Shown here piece after piece: positions 35,822-46,702 of a stretch of DNA of 64,000 bases. The translations under genes were made by a program, and so were the position numbers. Origin of the DNA: Endozoicomonas sp. G2_1 (lineage in GTDB: Bacteria; Pseudomonadota; Gammaproteobacteria; Enterobacterales; Alteromonadaceae); assembly GCF_017744155.1 (NCBI RefSeq), contig NZ_JAGHQT010000005.1, forward strand, positions 124,001 through 188,000, given 5' to 3'. Numbering within the stretch: position 1 is the first letter of the stretch; every line of letters begins with the position of its first letter. Below the pieces are notes generated by a model. The model was not told the DNA's origin. It was given only the letters and a program-made list of their open reading frames with translations, and did not search any database.

Positions 35822-37390
35822 ATGAAAGATTTTTGGCTTTGTATGAAATTTGGTTTGTTTGTCGTTATTTTGTTCTTTAACCAAATAACGATGGCAGCGC
35901 CTGTTCCTAATTCACACATCAAAGTATATGTTCCTAGCTTACCCTACCTGTACGTATCCCACGCAGTTAATGGCGCTCTACTAAAGCCAGCCAATAACGA
36001 TAGAAGTTGGGAATATGACTTAGCAGTATCACATCGAAAAATTAGTGACACAATCTATGAGTTTACTCTCAGAAAAGGTGTTGTTTTTCAAGATGGTAGT
36101 CCGTTCAATGCCGATGCTGTTATCGAAAATATGTCTTATTTTAAGAAGGCGCCATTTTCTTTTAGTAAATTTAATGAATTTTACGACCGCACTGAAAAAG
36201 TAGACGATTATCGAGTCAGGTTCCATTTAAAGGGCAAGTACGGTTCTTTTATCAATGATGTGATTTGGCTTCATTTTTATACCACTGAATACCTAGAAAA
36301 ATTTGGTTGGAATGGCAAGGCGACTTGTCCAAACTTGGCTGAACCCGGTTTGTATGGTTTGGGGCCTTATATTTTACAAGAAGGTTATATTGAAGGGGAT
36401 CGTAGTACAGATAAGGCCGTATTGGTCGCTAACCCTAATTATTACGATAAAGACTTGGTGAATGTTGAAAAAGTCACAGTATATACTGCGTTAGATTCTA
36501 AAATTGCCTTGGAAGAGATCACTGATAGTGAAGGGCAGTTGGATATTATGCCGGTGCCAGTAACTGAGGTTTCAACAGTAATGACTTCGGCATATTCAAA
36601 GTTGGTCAGTGGGCCTTCTAACAATAATATTGCCGTTCACATCAATATGATTACGGGCAACCCTAAGCTCAAGGACAAACGCGTTCGGCTGGCGTTGAAT
36701 AGAGCATTGAACCAACAAGGCATCATTAAAAACTCTTTTTATGGTTACGCAGAAAGCAAACCTACTTTGGCATCGCCAAACTTTCCCGGTGTTAAGCAAG
36801 TAGCCCAAGACTTGAAAGCGTATTCAGAGATAGAACACCCCAATTTGATTCGCAGTGAACTCAAACAAACACTTAGTGGCCTTAAGTTGAAGGTGCTGAC
36901 TCAAGAGCGGTTTATGTATCTTTGGAAGTCAATTGATCGCGACTTGCGCAAGGTCGGTGTTGAGCTTGAGTTTGATATTACCCAAGACGAAACAACGATT
37001 TTTCAGCAGTTATTAAGTACTAATCAAGGTAAAAATACTAAAGATTGGGACCTGCTGGTTTGGGGAGATGATGATTGGTACTTTAATCACCCTTGGTCGG
37101 CATTTTTTGTTTATAAAACCGATACGGTTTGGAGCACTATTAGCCCAGACCCGGTAATGAATAAATACATTGATGAAATGTTGACAGAAACTCTCAACAC
37201 TCCGGCTTCTACCGCTATTATTCGCAAAATTATGCAACGCGCTTATGACAACGCATATATGCTTTTTGTACCTGCCCCAAACAAAGTACTCGCAGTAAAC
37301 CAAGAAGTTGTTTTTGAGCCATATAAAATGGCAACAATGCCATTGTGGGAAGTCAAAGTAACTGACCAGCATTGGTCAGTGCAAAAATAG
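35822..37390 (+). CDS. ABC transporter solute-binding protein, family 5
   Basis: A 522-aa exported binding protein of the peptide/nickel class (SBP_bac_5). A signal peptide spans about 1-25. Typical segments are YEFTLRKGVVFQDGSPFNADAV, GLGPYILQEGY, VANPNYYDKDLVNVEKV, VRLALNRALNQQGI and the C-terminal NPAW-like hydrophobic end. No permease or ATPase genes accompany it. Two chemoreceptor genes follow on the same strand, so it may present a ligand to a chemoreceptor rather than feed a transporter. The ligand is unknown (peptide, nickel complex or sugar oligomer are family options). Confidence 0.85.
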   Translation: MKDFWLCMKFGLFVVILFFNQITMAAPVPNSHIKVYVPSLPYLYVSHAVNGALLKPANNDRSWEYDLAVSHRKISDTIYEFTLRKGVVFQDGSPFNADAVIENMSYFKKAPFSFSKFNEFYDRTEKVDDYRVRFHLKGKYGSFINDVIWLHFYTTEYLEKFGWNGKATCPNLAEPGLYGLGPYILQEGYIEGDRSTDKAVLVANPNYYDKDLVNVEKVTVYTALDSKIALEEITDSEGQLDIMPVPVTEVSTVMTSAYSKLVSGPSNNNIAVHINMITGNPKLKDKRVRLALNRALNQQGIIKNSFYGYAESKPTLASPNFPGVKQVAQDLKAYSEIEHPNLIRSELKQTLSGLKLKVLTQERFMYLWKSIDRDLRKVGVELEFDITQDETTIFQQLLSTNQGKNTKDWDLLVWGDDDWYFNHPWSAFFVYKTDTVWSTISPDPVMNKYIDEMLTETLNTPASTAIIRKIMQRAYDNAYMLFVPAPNKVLAVNQEVVFEPYKMATMPLWEVKVTDQHWSVQK

Positions 37391-37446
37391 TAAAGAATAG
37401 ATGGACGCATTCAATATTTTATTAGATTAGTTTCAGGGTTTAGATA

Positions 37447-39525
37447 ATGACATCGACATTAAAATTTCGATTAATGATGACGCTTATTTTTATTGGTGTT
37501 ATCCCTGCTTTAGTTGTTGGTTCAGGTGCATTTTATATTTCGAGTAAGTCTTTAGAAGAGTATGTCTTTGCAAAACTGACCAGCACTAGAGATGTGATGA
37601 AAACCAGAATTGATGGTTATTTTGATAGTGCTCGTAAAGATATTGTTTTGCTTGCTGACAGTAAAGACGTGCAGGACTTATATAAAACGGCCAAAGTTTA
37701 TAAAAAACACGAAGAGATCAAAGGTTCTGAAGCCTTCAATACCGACACCTATGAATATCAAGAGATACTCGCAACCAAGGGTGGGAGTCTAAAAAATTTA
37801 GTTACCCATAAAGGCTATGCAAATGTCTTACTCGTAGCAGCTGATAGCGGTCATGTCGTATATAGCGCAGAAAAAAATGACGACTTTGGCACTAGCTTAA
37901 AGTTGCAATCTAACACTAATAGTCCGCTTGTTAGTGTTTGGCGTAATGTTACTCGAGATAAGACAATTTTTTATCAAGACTATGCACCTTATGCCGCACA
38001 AAATAACCAAGTAGTAGCTTTTATTGGTGCGCCGGTTTTCAACTTAAAACGAGATGTTGTAGCTGTTGTCGTTTTGCAAATCTCACAAAAAATAATCAAT
38101 GGTATTACCGGCCAGCGCTCTGGCATGGGACAAACAGGTGAAAGCTATTTGGTTGGCCCTGATCAATTAATGCGGTCTGATTCGTACTTGGCACCAGATA
38201 AATTCTCTGTCGCAAATTCCTTTTCTGCTTCTACTTTAGGTAAGGTTCACAGCCAAGCAGTCGATCAAGCTTTATTAGGTCAGTCCGGAACAAAAATCAT
38301 TAATAGTTATTTAAATACGGATGTACTGACGGCTTATACTTCTATTCAATTTGGTAATCATACTTGGGCTCTGATTTCTGAAATTAATGAAAATGAAGCC
38401 TTTTCAGCAATCGACACAATGAAATATATCATTTTCGTTATCTTAACTGTTGTCGTTGCACTTGTGATTGTCACTGCTGTCTATATTAGTAGTTCAATTA
38501 CTTCTCCAGTTAAAAAAATGACAGGTTTCCTAAATGAACTTGCTTTAGGACATATTGACAAGCGCACGCAGTTGTCTCGCAAAGATGAAATTGGCCAAAT
38601 GGCAAACTCTCTAGATAATCTAGCCAATTATTTGGAATATGATCTCGTTAAAGGGCTACAAAATATTGCGGAAGGGGACTTGAGCCAGCCCATTACGCCA
38701 AAGGATACTAACGATGTGATTAGTCATGCATTGATTAAAACCAATAGTGATTTGACTAATATTGTTCATGATATTTCTGGTTATACCAATAACTTAGTTG
38801 TACAGAGTGATAAAATTTTGCACTCTAGCGATAATATTTCTAACAGTTCTGAATACGCACAACAAGCGTTAGAGTCTATTTCGACATCATTACTAGAAGT
38901 AGGGCGTGTTACCGACAATACTGCAGAGAAAACGGTATCTGCAGACCGACTAGGTGCATCTGCTGCAAAATCAGCAGTCATGGGCAAAAGCCAAGTAGAG
39001 GAAGCTGTTGCTGCAATGGAAGATATTAAGGCGGCAACTGACAATATTTCCTCTATTTTAGTTGCGATTGAAAACATTGCCGATCAAACCAACTTACTAG
39101 CACTTAATGCTGCTATTGAGGCTGCTAGAGCTGGTGATGCTGGTCGAGGCTTTGCTGTTGTTGCTGACGAAGTAAGAACTCTTGCCTCACAAAGTACGCA
39201 AGCCGCTACAGAAACCGCTGAACTGGTGAAGGTTGTTGTTGACAAAACTCAAGTGGGGACCAATATTACTTTAACTTCAGCACAGAGCTTAACTGAAATT
39301 GTCGACGCAGTAGAACAAGTGTCAGACATCATCGGCGATATATCGAGATCTGCTACCGAGCAGTCTTCAGCAGTCAGTGAAGCTAATGAGAACTTGATTA
39401 AAATTGCAGATGTAAATAAACAAACGTCCGAAAGTGCTCAACAAGGTCTAGAGGTATCTCAGGAGCTAGCGTCATTCTCAAGTGGTTTAAAGGATATTGT
39501 CGCGAAGTTTACGTTGAAGAATTAA
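37447..39525 (+). CDS. Methyl-accepting chemotaxis protein, dCache-type sensor
   Basis: A 692-aa transmembrane chemoreceptor: TM1 (about 10-30), a large periplasmic double-Cache-like domain (about 35-310, with [20 protein letters not shown] and [19 protein letters not shown]), TM2 (about 325-347), HAMP (about 348-400) and a signalling hairpin whose tip is [20 protein letters not shown]. It controls CheA kinase activity. It starts 56 bp after the solute-binding protein gene, which suggests co-expression and perhaps indirect sensing. No C-terminal CheR/CheB pentapeptide is evident. Confidence 0.93.
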   Translation: MTSTLKFRLMMTLIFIGVIPALVVGSGAFYISSKSLEEYVFAKLTSTRDVMKTRIDGYFDSARKDIVLLADSKDVQDLYKTAKVYKKHEEIKGSEAFNTDTYEYQEILATKGGSLKNLVTHKGYANVLLVAADSGHVVYSAEKNDDFGTSLKLQSNTNSPLVSVWRNVTRDKTIFYQDYAPYAAQNNQVVAFIGAPVFNLKRDVVAVVVLQISQKIINGITGQRSGMGQTGESYLVGPDQLMRSDSYLAPDKFSVANSFSASTLGKVHSQAVDQALLGQSGTKIINSYLNTDVLTAYTSIQFGNHTWALISEINENEAFSAIDTMKYIIFVILTVVVALVIVTAVYISSSITSPVKKMTGFLNELALGHIDKRTQLSRKDEIGQMANSLDNLANYLEYDLVKGLQNIAEGDLSQPITPKDTNDVISHALIKTNSDLTNIVHDISGYTNNLVVQSDKILHSSDNISNSSEYAQQALESISTSLLEVGRVTDNTAEKTVSADRLGASAAKSAVMGKSQVEEAVAAMEDIKAATDNISSILVAIENIADQTNLLALNAAIEAARAGDAGRGFAVVADEVRTLASQSTQAATETAELVKVVVDKTQVGTNITLTSAQSLTEIVDAVEQVSDIIGDISRSATEQSSAVSEANENLIKIADVNKQTSESAQQGLEVSQELASFSSGLKDIVAKFTLKN

Positions 39526-39578
39526 CACAACTAAAAAACTGTTATAGTTGGTAAAGTTTAATTAAAAGGAGTTGGTAT

Positions 39579-41285
39579 ATGACTATAAAAGCTCGGCTGT
39601 TTGCCGTTTTATTGCTGATTGTTTTATTACTTTTTGGTGCCATCGCGGCGCAGAACGTTGCTAGTTATAGTAACGAACAGCAAACTGACAAAGGCAATAC
39701 TCGTTACCTATCTTACTTGCTTGCTGATGAGTTTAGGCAAAGCTCAATGGACTTGACCCGTTTGTGCCGTACGTACGTTGCAACTGGGGAACAACAGTAT
39801 TGGGACGCTTATTGGCATATTGTTAACTGGCGAAATGGCGATGCTGCGCGACCGAATAATGTTGATCCAGCGCTTTACCCGGGAGCGAGAAAAAAGCAGA
39901 GCGACATTATGCGCGAACTTAATTTCTCAGCGAGCGAATTTGAACTATTGAGTGAAGCTAGCAAAAACTCCAATGCTCTTATCGCGACCGAAGATCAGGC
40001 GATGAAATCGATTCAACAAGGTGTTGTTGTCGCTGGCCCACATCAAGCATTGCCGGGTGAAAGCGTGCAAGATTTTGCCTTGCGAATTGTCTTTGACCAG
40101 CAATATCACAATGAAGTGGTTAACATCATGACGCCGGTCAATCAGTTTTTTCAAACCTTAGACTCTCGTACAGCTCAAGACTTATCTGACTCTCGCCAAC
40201 AAGCAAAGCTTTGGTTAACCGTTAGCTTAGTGTGCCAAATCATGGTTGCAATTCTGCTTTCTGTTTTGGCTTTCTTTATTATGCAAAGCTTGTTTAAACC
40301 GCTGCAGCAAGCAGTAAATGCCATGCTCAATATTGGCGAAGGTGAGGGTGATTTAACTAAGCGCTTAAATGAACAAGGCAACAATGAATTATCCGCTTTG
40401 GCTCGTGGTTTTAATTCGTTTTCTAAACATATCCAAGATGTTGTGATTGAGTTGAGACAATCAATTGACGAGATATCGAGTTCATCACATCAATTGAGCT
40501 CAACCGCTAGCTCTACTGAACATGCATTAAGCCAACAAAAAAGTGGTATCGAGCAAGTCTTAATTTCACTAGAGCAAATTTTGCCCGCTGTTGAAGAGGT
40601 TGCCCGCAATGCCAGTAATGGTGTTGAGCAAGCAAGTGTCTCTGACCAAGCGGCAAATGAAGGCTTAACCGTAGTCGCTGAAGTGAATGAAAACATTGGC
40701 TTGCTTGAAGGCGATATCGACAATGCCTCAACGGTTATTAATAAACTAGCACGTGACACAGATGAAATTGGCTCAGTATTAGATGTAATTCGCGGCATCG
40801 CCGACCAAACGAACTTATTGGCATTGAATGCTGCAATCGAAGCGGCAAGAGCGGGTGAGCAAGGACGAGGTTTTGCTGTCGTTGCCGATGAAGTTAGAAC
40901 CTTAGCTCAACGCACGCAAGACTCAACTGCGGAAATTCAGCAAATGATTGAAAAACTTCAATGTGGTGCTAAAGATGCCGTTGACGTTATGGGATACAGC
41001 AAGCAAAGAACAATTGCTTGTGTCGACAATAGCCGCCAAGCTGGGGATGCTCTGGCTAAAATCACGACGGCAGTTGCCGCTATTAGTGACATCAGCCAGC
41101 AAATTGCCGCTGCTACTGAAGAACAAAATGCGACGATTGGTGAAATCCGTCGCCATGTCGACGATATCAACCAACAAGTAGAGCATACAGCTAGAGGTTC
41201 ACAAGAAACTGCATCAAGCAGTGCCTATACTACTCAATTAACTGGCCAAATTAAGGGGTTAGTAGAGCAGTTTAAGACTCAATAA
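39579..41285 (+). CDS. Methyl-accepting chemotaxis protein
   Basis: A 568-aa chemoreceptor: TM1 (about 6-26), a periplasmic sensor of ~180 residues rich in helices (about 30-210), TM2 (about 212-235), HAMP with [25 protein letters not shown], and a signalling domain with the tip [20 protein letters not shown]. The sensor resembles helical-bundle or small-Cache sensors, but the class is uncertain. It follows the previous receptor after 53 bp with GGAG ahead of its ATG, so the three genes 35822-41285 are probably one transcription unit ending at a strong terminator. Confidence 0.92.
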   Translation: MTIKARLFAVLLLIVLLLFGAIAAQNVASYSNEQQTDKGNTRYLSYLLADEFRQSSMDLTRLCRTYVATGEQQYWDAYWHIVNWRNGDAARPNNVDPALYPGARKKQSDIMRELNFSASEFELLSEASKNSNALIATEDQAMKSIQQGVVVAGPHQALPGESVQDFALRIVFDQQYHNEVVNIMTPVNQFFQTLDSRTAQDLSDSRQQAKLWLTVSLVCQIMVAILLSVLAFFIMQSLFKPLQQAVNAMLNIGEGEGDLTKRLNEQGNNELSALARGFNSFSKHIQDVVIELRQSIDEISSSSHQLSSTASSTEHALSQQKSGIEQVLISLEQILPAVEEVARNASNGVEQASVSDQAANEGLTVVAEVNENIGLLEGDIDNASTVINKLARDTDEIGSVLDVIRGIADQTNLLALNAAIEAARAGEQGRGFAVVADEVRTLAQRTQDSTAEIQQMIEKLQCGAKDAVDVMGYSKQRTIACVDNSRQAGDALAKITTAVAAISDISQQIAAATEEQNATIGEIRRHVDDINQQVEHTARGSQETASSSAYTTQLTGQIKGLVEQFKTQ

Positions 41286-41315
41286 GTCTCAATTGTAAAA
41301 GGCAAAAACATAACT

Positions 41316-41348
41316 AAAGGCTTCATAATTTTTTATGAAGCCTTTTTT
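41316..41348 (+). terminator. Terminator after the chemoreceptor operon
   Basis: AAAGGCTTCATAA (41316-41328) pairs with TTATGAAGCCTTT (41333-41345) around TTTT, then a T run. It lies just ahead of the IS200-like element. Confidence 0.9.
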
Positions 41349-41360
41349 ATTTTCTTGACA

Positions 41361-41970
41361 GCTAAACCACCTACTTTAGTAGGTGGTCATTGTTAAAAAG
41401 GCTATGCCTGAAATATCTACTCATGTTACATCCCCGTTTGATTTTTAGCGAAGTCAAATAGGAGACTAACATGAGTAGATATGAGCAAGCATCGCACGTA
41501 TTTTGGCGGTGTCAATATCATATAGTTTGGACACCGAAGTATCGGTTTAGAATATTGAAGAATAATATTGGTAAGGATGTTTACCGATTTATTCATATTT
41601 ATTGCGATAAGCTTGGTGTAAAAGTGATGGAGTTAAATGTACAAATAGACCATGTACATATAGTCGTTAAAGTCCCACCGAAGTTATCAATTTCTCAATT
41701 GATGGGATGTTTAAAGGGAAGGTTAGCCTTAAAGCTATTCAATAAATATCCGCACTTACGTAAGAATAAAGCATGGGGTGGTCGTTTTTGGCAACGAGGC
41801 TATTTCGTTGACTCTGTAGGTATTAACGAAGAAATCATCAGGCGTTATGTATGGCATCAAGACAAGATGGAGAAACAAGAAGAGAAACGTCAATTACATT
41901 TACTAGGATAACCCAGCCCCCTTGTTTAGGGGGCTTACGCAAAGCCACCTTCTTTAGAAGGTGGATTCTT
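41361..41970 (+). mobile_element. IS200-like insertion sequence (IS200/IS605 family), complete
   Basis: The element carries tnpA only and is bounded by two subterminal hairpins: ACCACCTAC-TTTA-GTAGGTGGT at 41366-41387 and CCACCTTC-TTTA-GAAGGTGG at 41945-41964. Single-strand hairpins near both ends, not inverted repeats of each other, are what this family uses for Y1-transposase recognition. Exact ends cannot be fixed from sequence alone. The hairpin GCCCCCTTGTTTAGGGGGC (about 41918-41936) is a terminator inside the right end. Confidence 0.85.
41471..41911 (+). CDS. tnpA: IS200/IS605 family transposase TnpA
   Basis: A 146-aa HUH-superfamily Y1 transposase that cuts and rejoins single-stranded DNA. 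The HUH motif is His61-Val-His63 in QIDHVHIVVKVP, and the catalytic Tyr is probably Tyr126 in EIIRRYVWHQ. The N-terminal WRCQYHIVWTPKYR block is characteristic. The frame is intact, so the element may be active. A Shine-Dalgarno AGGAGA lies 7 bp upstream of the ATG. No tnpB/IscB companion is present. Confidence 0.95.
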   Translation: MSRYEQASHVFWRCQYHIVWTPKYRFRILKNNIGKDVYRFIHIYCDKLGVKVMELNVQIDHVHIVVKVPPKLSISQLMGCLKGRLALKLFNKYPHLRKNKAWGGRFWQRGYFVDSVGINEEIIRRYVWHQDKMEKQEEKRQLHLLG

Positions 41971-41981
41971 TACTGGAAGAA

Positions 41982-43409
41982 TTAAATCGTTCTACCTTTT
42001 TGAACGAGTTGCTGCAAATTAGCCGCCATTTGGTGAAGGCTATCGATGGTTTGTGCAATATGGTTGGCACCTTCTTTTACCTCAAGCGCGGTAAGCTGAT
42101 TGTTGGTCGCTGTGGTTGCCATTTGTTGAACTGAGCCCATGGTTGTATTGATACCTTGCTCACTATTTGCCATTGAATCTTGAACTTGGATAAAGCCGCT
42201 AAAGGCTTCATTAACCGCATCTAAAATATCGAGTAGCTGTTGACCTGCATTCGACACGACTTTTTCACCTTCGTTAATACTCTCTGTCGCTGAAATTAAA
42301 CTCTGCTGTATTTCGGCTGCAGTGGTATTACTTTGAGTTGCAAGTGAACGCACTTCATCGGCAACAACGGCAAAACCTCGTCCCTGTTCACCTGCTCGAG
42401 CGGCTTCTATCGCGGCGTTTAAGGCCAATAAATTGGTTTGTTCGGCGATACCAGAAATCATTGTTGCAGCGCGGTTGATCTCTTCGTTGTTTTGTTTGAT
42501 CTTGCCCATCGACTGTATGGTTAATTCAACTGCTTTTTGGCCACTTTCAGCGTTGCGCTTGGCGTCGTCTAGTTTTTGGTTTACGGCATTAGATTCTTGT
42601 GCGCAATGTTTTATATTGTCGGAAATTTCTTCAAATGCATCTTTAACCGTGCCTGATGATTGTTCTTGTGATTGAGCCCGCTCATTAAGCGAAGAAATAT
42701 TCTCTAAGATAGTTTGTGTCGTTACTGATAGTTGCTCGGTAGCTGCTGCGAGTGTCACAGTGTTATTGTCTGCGTTTTCTATTAGTTCGAGCATTTGTTG
42801 GCCTTGGCGCTCCGATTCATTTTTCGCCTGTTCAGTCGCCAGTATTGCCTGCGCAGTTTGGTCGTTACTTTTAACTCGGTGTTGTTCCATCACCGCTATC
42901 AATAAGCCGTTAACGATTATTGCGCCGATCAAACTCATGGCAGTAGGCCCGCTGTTGTCGCCAATCACTAATTCTGCTGTAGGTAAGCCTCCAGCACTTT
43001 GGATAAAATAAATAACAGCCGTTGAGATTGCCATTGCGATTAACCAAAAAATACCCTGCTTGTAGCCGACAAGGATGGTCGCAACAACAGGTACAATCAC
43101 TAACCATCCGTTGGTGCCTGAACTGGTGCCTCCGTTGAGATACATTAGTGCGAGAGTTAACCAAAAAGTACCAAAAACGATATTACTCGCTGCCAGTTTC
43201 AGTAAGCCGAGCTTTAAAAAAGGCAGTGAAATTGCAACTTGTATTGCAACTAAAACAATAGCAAAGGCACTATTATCGGCTTCCAAACTATAAAAAAACG
43301 AGGCGTAAACAAAGCTAGAAGCGAATAATATAAGGCTAAATACCAAGCTGAGTTTAGCTGTATATAGCTGGTTTGGATCTTTGTACTGAGACAAAAAAAA
43401 CTCATTCAT
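41982..43409 (-). CDS. Methyl-accepting chemotaxis protein with multi-helix membrane sensor
   Basis: A 475-aa chemoreceptor. The N-terminal ~175 residues form about six membrane helices with very short loops, so sensing probably occurs within or near the membrane. A coiled-coil signalling domain follows, with the tip [20 protein letters not shown], and no obvious HAMP. This topology class appears in many marine Alteromonadales. It faces the IS200-like element, whose insertion lies directly beyond its stop codon. Confidence 0.9.
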   Translation of the reverse strand: MNEFFLSQYKDPNQLYTAKLSLVFSLILFASSFVYASFFYSLEADNSAFAIVLVAIQVAISLPFLKLGLLKLAASNIVFGTFWLTLALMYLNGGTSSGTNGWLVIVPVVATILVGYKQGIFWLIAMAISTAVIYFIQSAGGLPTAELVIGDNSGPTAMSLIGAIIVNGLLIAVMEQHRVKSNDQTAQAILATEQAKNESERQGQQMLELIENADNNTVTLAAATEQLSVTTQTILENISSLNERAQSQEQSSGTVKDAFEEISDNIKHCAQESNAVNQKLDDAKRNAESGQKAVELTIQSMGKIKQNNEEINRAATMISGIAEQTNLLALNAAIEAARAGEQGRGFAVVADEVRSLATQSNTTAAEIQQSLISATESINEGEKVVSNAGQQLLDILDAVNEAFSGFIQVQDSMANSEQGINTTMGSVQQMATTATNNQLTALEVKEGANHIAQTIDSLHQMAANLQQLVQKGRTI

Positions 43410-43633
43410 CAGTGTTGTTCCTAGTTTTAAGTGACTTGGCTGGTGTTCATTATAACTTTATTATATTTTGATTTTTTAACAATAACGACAAATTTAGTTA
43501 TCGACCATAATTCAACAAATGTTAAAGGTAATTTGTAGATATACAAATACACTGAGTAGCAAAAAAACTTCGTAGTAAGCTGGGAAAGGTGAACCGGCAG
43601 AGTTTGAAATGTTTAATGGTAGGACAATAGTTT

Positions 43634-43665
43634 GCCTCAAAGTACGTTAAGTACTTCGAGGCTTT
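43634..43665 (-). terminator. Hairpin downstream of the S10 peptidase
   Basis: GCCTCaAAGTAC (43634-43645) pairs with GTACTTcGAGGC (43651-43662), with one mismatch. It sits 10 bp past the peptidase stop on the minus strand; the T tract is poor. Confidence 0.45.
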
Positions 43666-43674
43666 TACTCAGGG

Positions 43675-45189
43675 CTAATATTTTGCCGCTGTGTTTTTGT
43701 CAGGCAAGCTTGCCTGAATAAATTGGCGAATATCGTCGTTGGCTTGCTTGAGGTCTTCTTTTCTCAAATACATCATGTGACCACTGCGATAACCTTTAAA
43801 CGATAATCTATCTCGCATTAAGCCACTTGGGTCGAGTTGCCACATGGTGTACTTGGCGTCAAAGTAGTTGGTCGCGCCATCGTAATAACCTGACTGCACC
43901 ATCACGTTTAAGAAAGGATTTTGTGCCATAGCTTGACGCAGGTGCTCACCGCTATTGTTATTGCTGCGATCCCAAGGGTGAACATTGCCAAACATATTGT
44001 ATTTAATATCGGTTTTGTAGTTTAACTCTTCGCGCAAATAATAGTTTATTGCTGGTGTAAAGCTGTGTAACCACGAAGTTAGTTCGGCGTAGTAATCAAC
44101 GCGACTACCTGCAACTTTTTTGTCGATACCTAAGTAACGAGAGTCGAGTCTACCTATGGTTTGCTTGCGCGGTTTGAGTAGTGTTTTCCAAAAGTATTGG
44201 GTGTCAATGTCGAGGTTATTGTCTAACACTTGTTGTTCAGATAACCCTGAAAAATAAGCGACTTGCTTCGCTATGTTTTGTTTTTCGGCGGCATCAATAA
44301 AGCCACCTTTGGCCAGAGCAGGCAAGTACTGTTCAATGGTAAATTGTTCAGCCTTTGGCAATATATCGAGTAAGTCTTTGCTTTGTAGCGGCTCTGGCAG
44401 TGCCTTGTGATACCATGCGGCGGCCGTAAAATACGGCAAGCGATTCGCGGCCTTGACTGAGCCTTTTCTATCGATACCGATATCAGTAGGTGAGACTAAA
44501 ATGACGCCGTTCAAATACATCCATTGTTGGTTTTGCAGCGCCAGTGCTAAACCTGAAACTCGTGTGGTTCCGTAGCTTTCGCCAATTAAATACTTAGGTG
44601 AACGCCAGCGGTTATTGCGGCTGACAAAAGTGTTAACCCATTCAGCTAAATATTTGATATCGGCATTAACACCGAAGAACATTTTCTTTTGTTTTTCTTT
44701 GCTTGGCATTTTACCGTCTTTGCTGGGCAATACCCGTGAATAGCCGGTGTTGACTGGATTGACAAAGACGATGTCGGCAATGTCTAAAATTGAATGAGGG
44801 TTTGTTTTAACGCCATAGGGTTGTAGTGGGTAACCCTCGTCGTCAACATTGAGTACTTTAGGGCCAGTGTACGCCACGTGCATCCATACTGATGCTGAGC
44901 CAGGCCCGCCGTTAAACGAGATAATTAGCGGTCTAGCGCTATTGTCTTTAACATCTGTGCGTTGATAGTAAGTATAGAATAAGCTCGCAGTTGGTTCGCC
45001 GTCTTGATTCCACACGGGTTGCGTGCCTGTCGTTGCCGAGTAGCTAACTTTTTTACCATTAATACGGGTACTGTGTTTAGTAACCGTGGTTTCGTCAATG
45101 GCGAGATGACGGCCGTGTTCCATGGTGTTTTGGGCGGATACTAAACTTGGTATTAACAGTAAGACCAAGTAAATGATTGTTTTTTTCAT
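43675..45189 (-). CDS. S10 family serine carboxypeptidase-like peptidase
   Basis: A 504-aa exported peptidase with a signal peptide (about 1-19, ending SLVSA). Catalytic features are complete: oxyanion motif FNGGPGSAS (about 92-100), Ser205 in LIGESYGTTR, Asp in SGYYDGATNYFDAKY and His in YRSGHMMYL. S10 enzymes remove C-terminal residues at acidic pH; bacterial members are periplasmic or secreted and help nutrient peptide use. It stands alone between a chemoreceptor and yjjX. Confidence 0.9.
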   Translation of the reverse strand: MKKTIIYLVLLLIPSLVSAQNTMEHGRHLAIDETTVTKHSTRINGKKVSYSATTGTQPVWNQDGEPTASLFYTYYQRTDVKDNSARPLIISFNGGPGSASVWMHVAYTGPKVLNVDDEGYPLQPYGVKTNPHSILDIADIVFVNPVNTGYSRVLPSKDGKMPSKEKQKKMFFGVNADIKYLAEWVNTFVSRNNRWRSPKYLIGESYGTTRVSGLALALQNQQWMYLNGVILVSPTDIGIDRKGSVKAANRLPYFTAAAWYHKALPEPLQSKDLLDILPKAEQFTIEQYLPALAKGGFIDAAEKQNIAKQVAYFSGLSEQQVLDNNLDIDTQYFWKTLLKPRKQTIGRLDSRYLGIDKKVAGSRVDYYAELTSWLHSFTPAINYYLREELNYKTDIKYNMFGNVHPWDRSNNNSGEHLRQAMAQNPFLNVMVQSGYYDGATNYFDAKYTMWQLDPSGLMRDRLSFKGYRSGHMMYLRKEDLKQANDDIRQFIQASLPDKNTAAKY

Positions 45190-45368
45190 TGTTATCTACT
45201 CTGGACAAAGGAGTGATAAGGATAACGCAAAGAAAATGTTAAGCGAGAGAAATGCGCTGAGTGGATTGTATTTTTCGGTGGCTAAACATTAGCGTTAGTC
45301 GTTGGAGCGCTAACGCTAGCGTTTATTTTTAGCTGGTCATATTCAATTGGGTGGCTGACGTCGAAGCC

Positions 45369-45974
45369 TTATTGATTGAACAATAAAGGTTTAATAAAAG
45401 GTGCCAGCGCCAGAATAACGGCTTGTTGGTAAGTATCACCGCGGGTCGCTAAGTTATTGGTTAATAACCCCATTGCGCCACCTTGTTGTTTGATGTTTTT
45501 GGTGTTGAATAGTCTATCCATGACATCGCCAAGCTCTTCTCCAGCCACTAGTGCATCGTAAACAGGCAAAGGCAGCGGTAAATCTGCGCTGCGGCCAATG
45601 CTTTTAGTCGTAGTACTAGACAATTGATGGCAATCTGGGGTATCAATACCTTGTTCAAGCTGCTCGCTTTTATTATCCGTTTTCTCAATCACTATGTAAG
45701 CAAAAGCGCTAACACCGTGGGCGAATTTATCAACGCCGCCTTCAATAGCAATATAAAAGTCGGCCTGCGTTTGCGAGCGACAATATTGAACGCGATTTTC
45801 CGCACCGAGTAAGGTTTCTGCTTCGGTCATAGGTTGCTCGGCAACACCTGAAGGGGCGCTGATCCCGACGCAGTCAATAGTGTGGTCAGGGTATGCTAAG
45901 GCTAATGCTTGCTTAGCAGCAGCAACTTTGATGGGGTTTTTAGAGCCGACAACGGCTTTGATTACATTTGTCAT
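45369..45974 (-). CDS. yjjX: Inosine/xanthosine triphosphatase (YjjX/NTPase family)
   Basis: A 201-aa house-cleaning phosphatase hydrolysing ITP/XTP and related non-canonical nucleotides. Signatures: VVGSKNPIKVAAAKQAL at the N-terminus, SGVAEQPMTEAETLLGAENR, YIAIEGGVD and the C-terminal LFNTKNIKQQGGAMGLLT. It is slightly longer than the E. coli protein because of an insertion with Glu/Asp-rich residues in the middle (DNKSEQLEQGIDTP). It is followed at 23 bp by a GST gene on the same strand. Confidence 0.9.
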   Translation of the reverse strand: MTNVIKAVVGSKNPIKVAAAKQALALAYPDHTIDCVGISAPSGVAEQPMTEAETLLGAENRVQYCRSQTQADFYIAIEGGVDKFAHGVSAFAYIVIEKTDNKSEQLEQGIDTPDCHQLSSTTTKSIGRSADLPLPLPVYDALVAGEELGDVMDRLFNTKNIKQQGGAMGLLTNNLATRGDTYQQAVILALAPFIKPLLFNQ

Positions 45975-45997
45975 TTTAGTGTATTGGTTTCGTGTTG

Positions 45998-46612
45998 TTA
46001 TCGTTGCTTCATGGCAACGTATTGCTTTGTATTGGCTATTCTAGTTAACCAAGCATTTATATTGGGGTAGTTGCTCAAGTCAAAGCCACCCTCATCGGCG
46101 ACATGGCTATAGGCATACAAGCTGATATCAGCAGTGGTGAGCTGATCTCCGGTTAAATATTGGCTTTGGCTTAATTGTCGCTCCATGGTTGCCAGTGCGC
46201 GATGACCACCAGCTTGTTTACTTTGGTATTCAGCTAAACGATCGTCGGGAAGGTTTAAGTATTTATTGATAAAGCGAGCGACAGCAATATAAGGCTCATG
46301 ACTGTATTGTTCAAAAAACTGCCACTGTTGGACTTTTGCCAAAGTAAATTTGTCTGTCGGCAAGAGCTCAGAGTCGGCGGCGAGATAGTTGATAATAGCA
46401 TTGGACTCACTAAGGCTGTTGCCGTTATCAAATTCGAGGTAAGGAATTTTGCCGTTGGGATTTTTTGTGGTGAAATCTGGCGTTTTGGTGTCGCCATTGA
46501 GGATGTCGAGCTCAATCCATTGATAATCTTGACCTAACTTTAAGCCAACTAGCGCTGCGGTCAGTTGGATTTTATAGCAATTGCCAGACATTGAGTCGCC
46601 ATAAATTTTCAT
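45998..46612 (-). CDS. Glutathione S-transferase family protein
   Basis: A 204-aa GST with an N-terminal thioredoxin-like domain (KIYGDSMSGNCYKIQLTAAL; NPNGKIPYLEF cis-Pro; LSESNAIINYLA) and an all-helical C-terminal domain (GDQLTTADISLYAYSHVADEGG). The active-site Ser/Cys lies in the SGNCYK segment. The physiological substrate is not predictable. AGGA precedes the ATG. It is probably co-transcribed with yjjX, upstream of it. Confidence 0.88.
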   Translation of the reverse strand: MKIYGDSMSGNCYKIQLTAALVGLKLGQDYQWIELDILNGDTKTPDFTTKNPNGKIPYLEFDNGNSLSESNAIINYLAADSELLPTDKFTLAKVQQWQFFEQYSHEPYIAVARFINKYLNLPDDRLAEYQSKQAGGHRALATMERQLSQSQYLTGDQLTTADISLYAYSHVADEGGFDLSNYPNINAWLTRIANTKQYVAMKQR

Positions 46613-46668
46613 CGTTTAATCCTCTTGGTGTGACACTGCGTAAAACTATTGGAAGTGCTTCGAAACAA

Positions 46669-46695
46669 AGCAATGAGCCAATCAGGCTCATTGCT
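46669..46695 (-). terminator. Terminator after the prohibitin-like gene
   Basis: AGCAATGAGCC (46669-46679) and GGCTCATTGCT (46685-46695) form a perfect 11-bp stem, followed on the minus strand by TTTGTTT. Confidence 0.75.
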
Positions 46696-46702
46696 AATCA
46701 GC

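Noticed and set aside
45290-45318. Inverted repeat TAGCGTTAG/CTAACGCTA between yjjX and the S10 peptidase gene
   Set aside because: It has no T tract in the direction needed and lies between a gene start and an upstream gene end in the same direction; it could be a regulatory palindrome, but nothing supports that.
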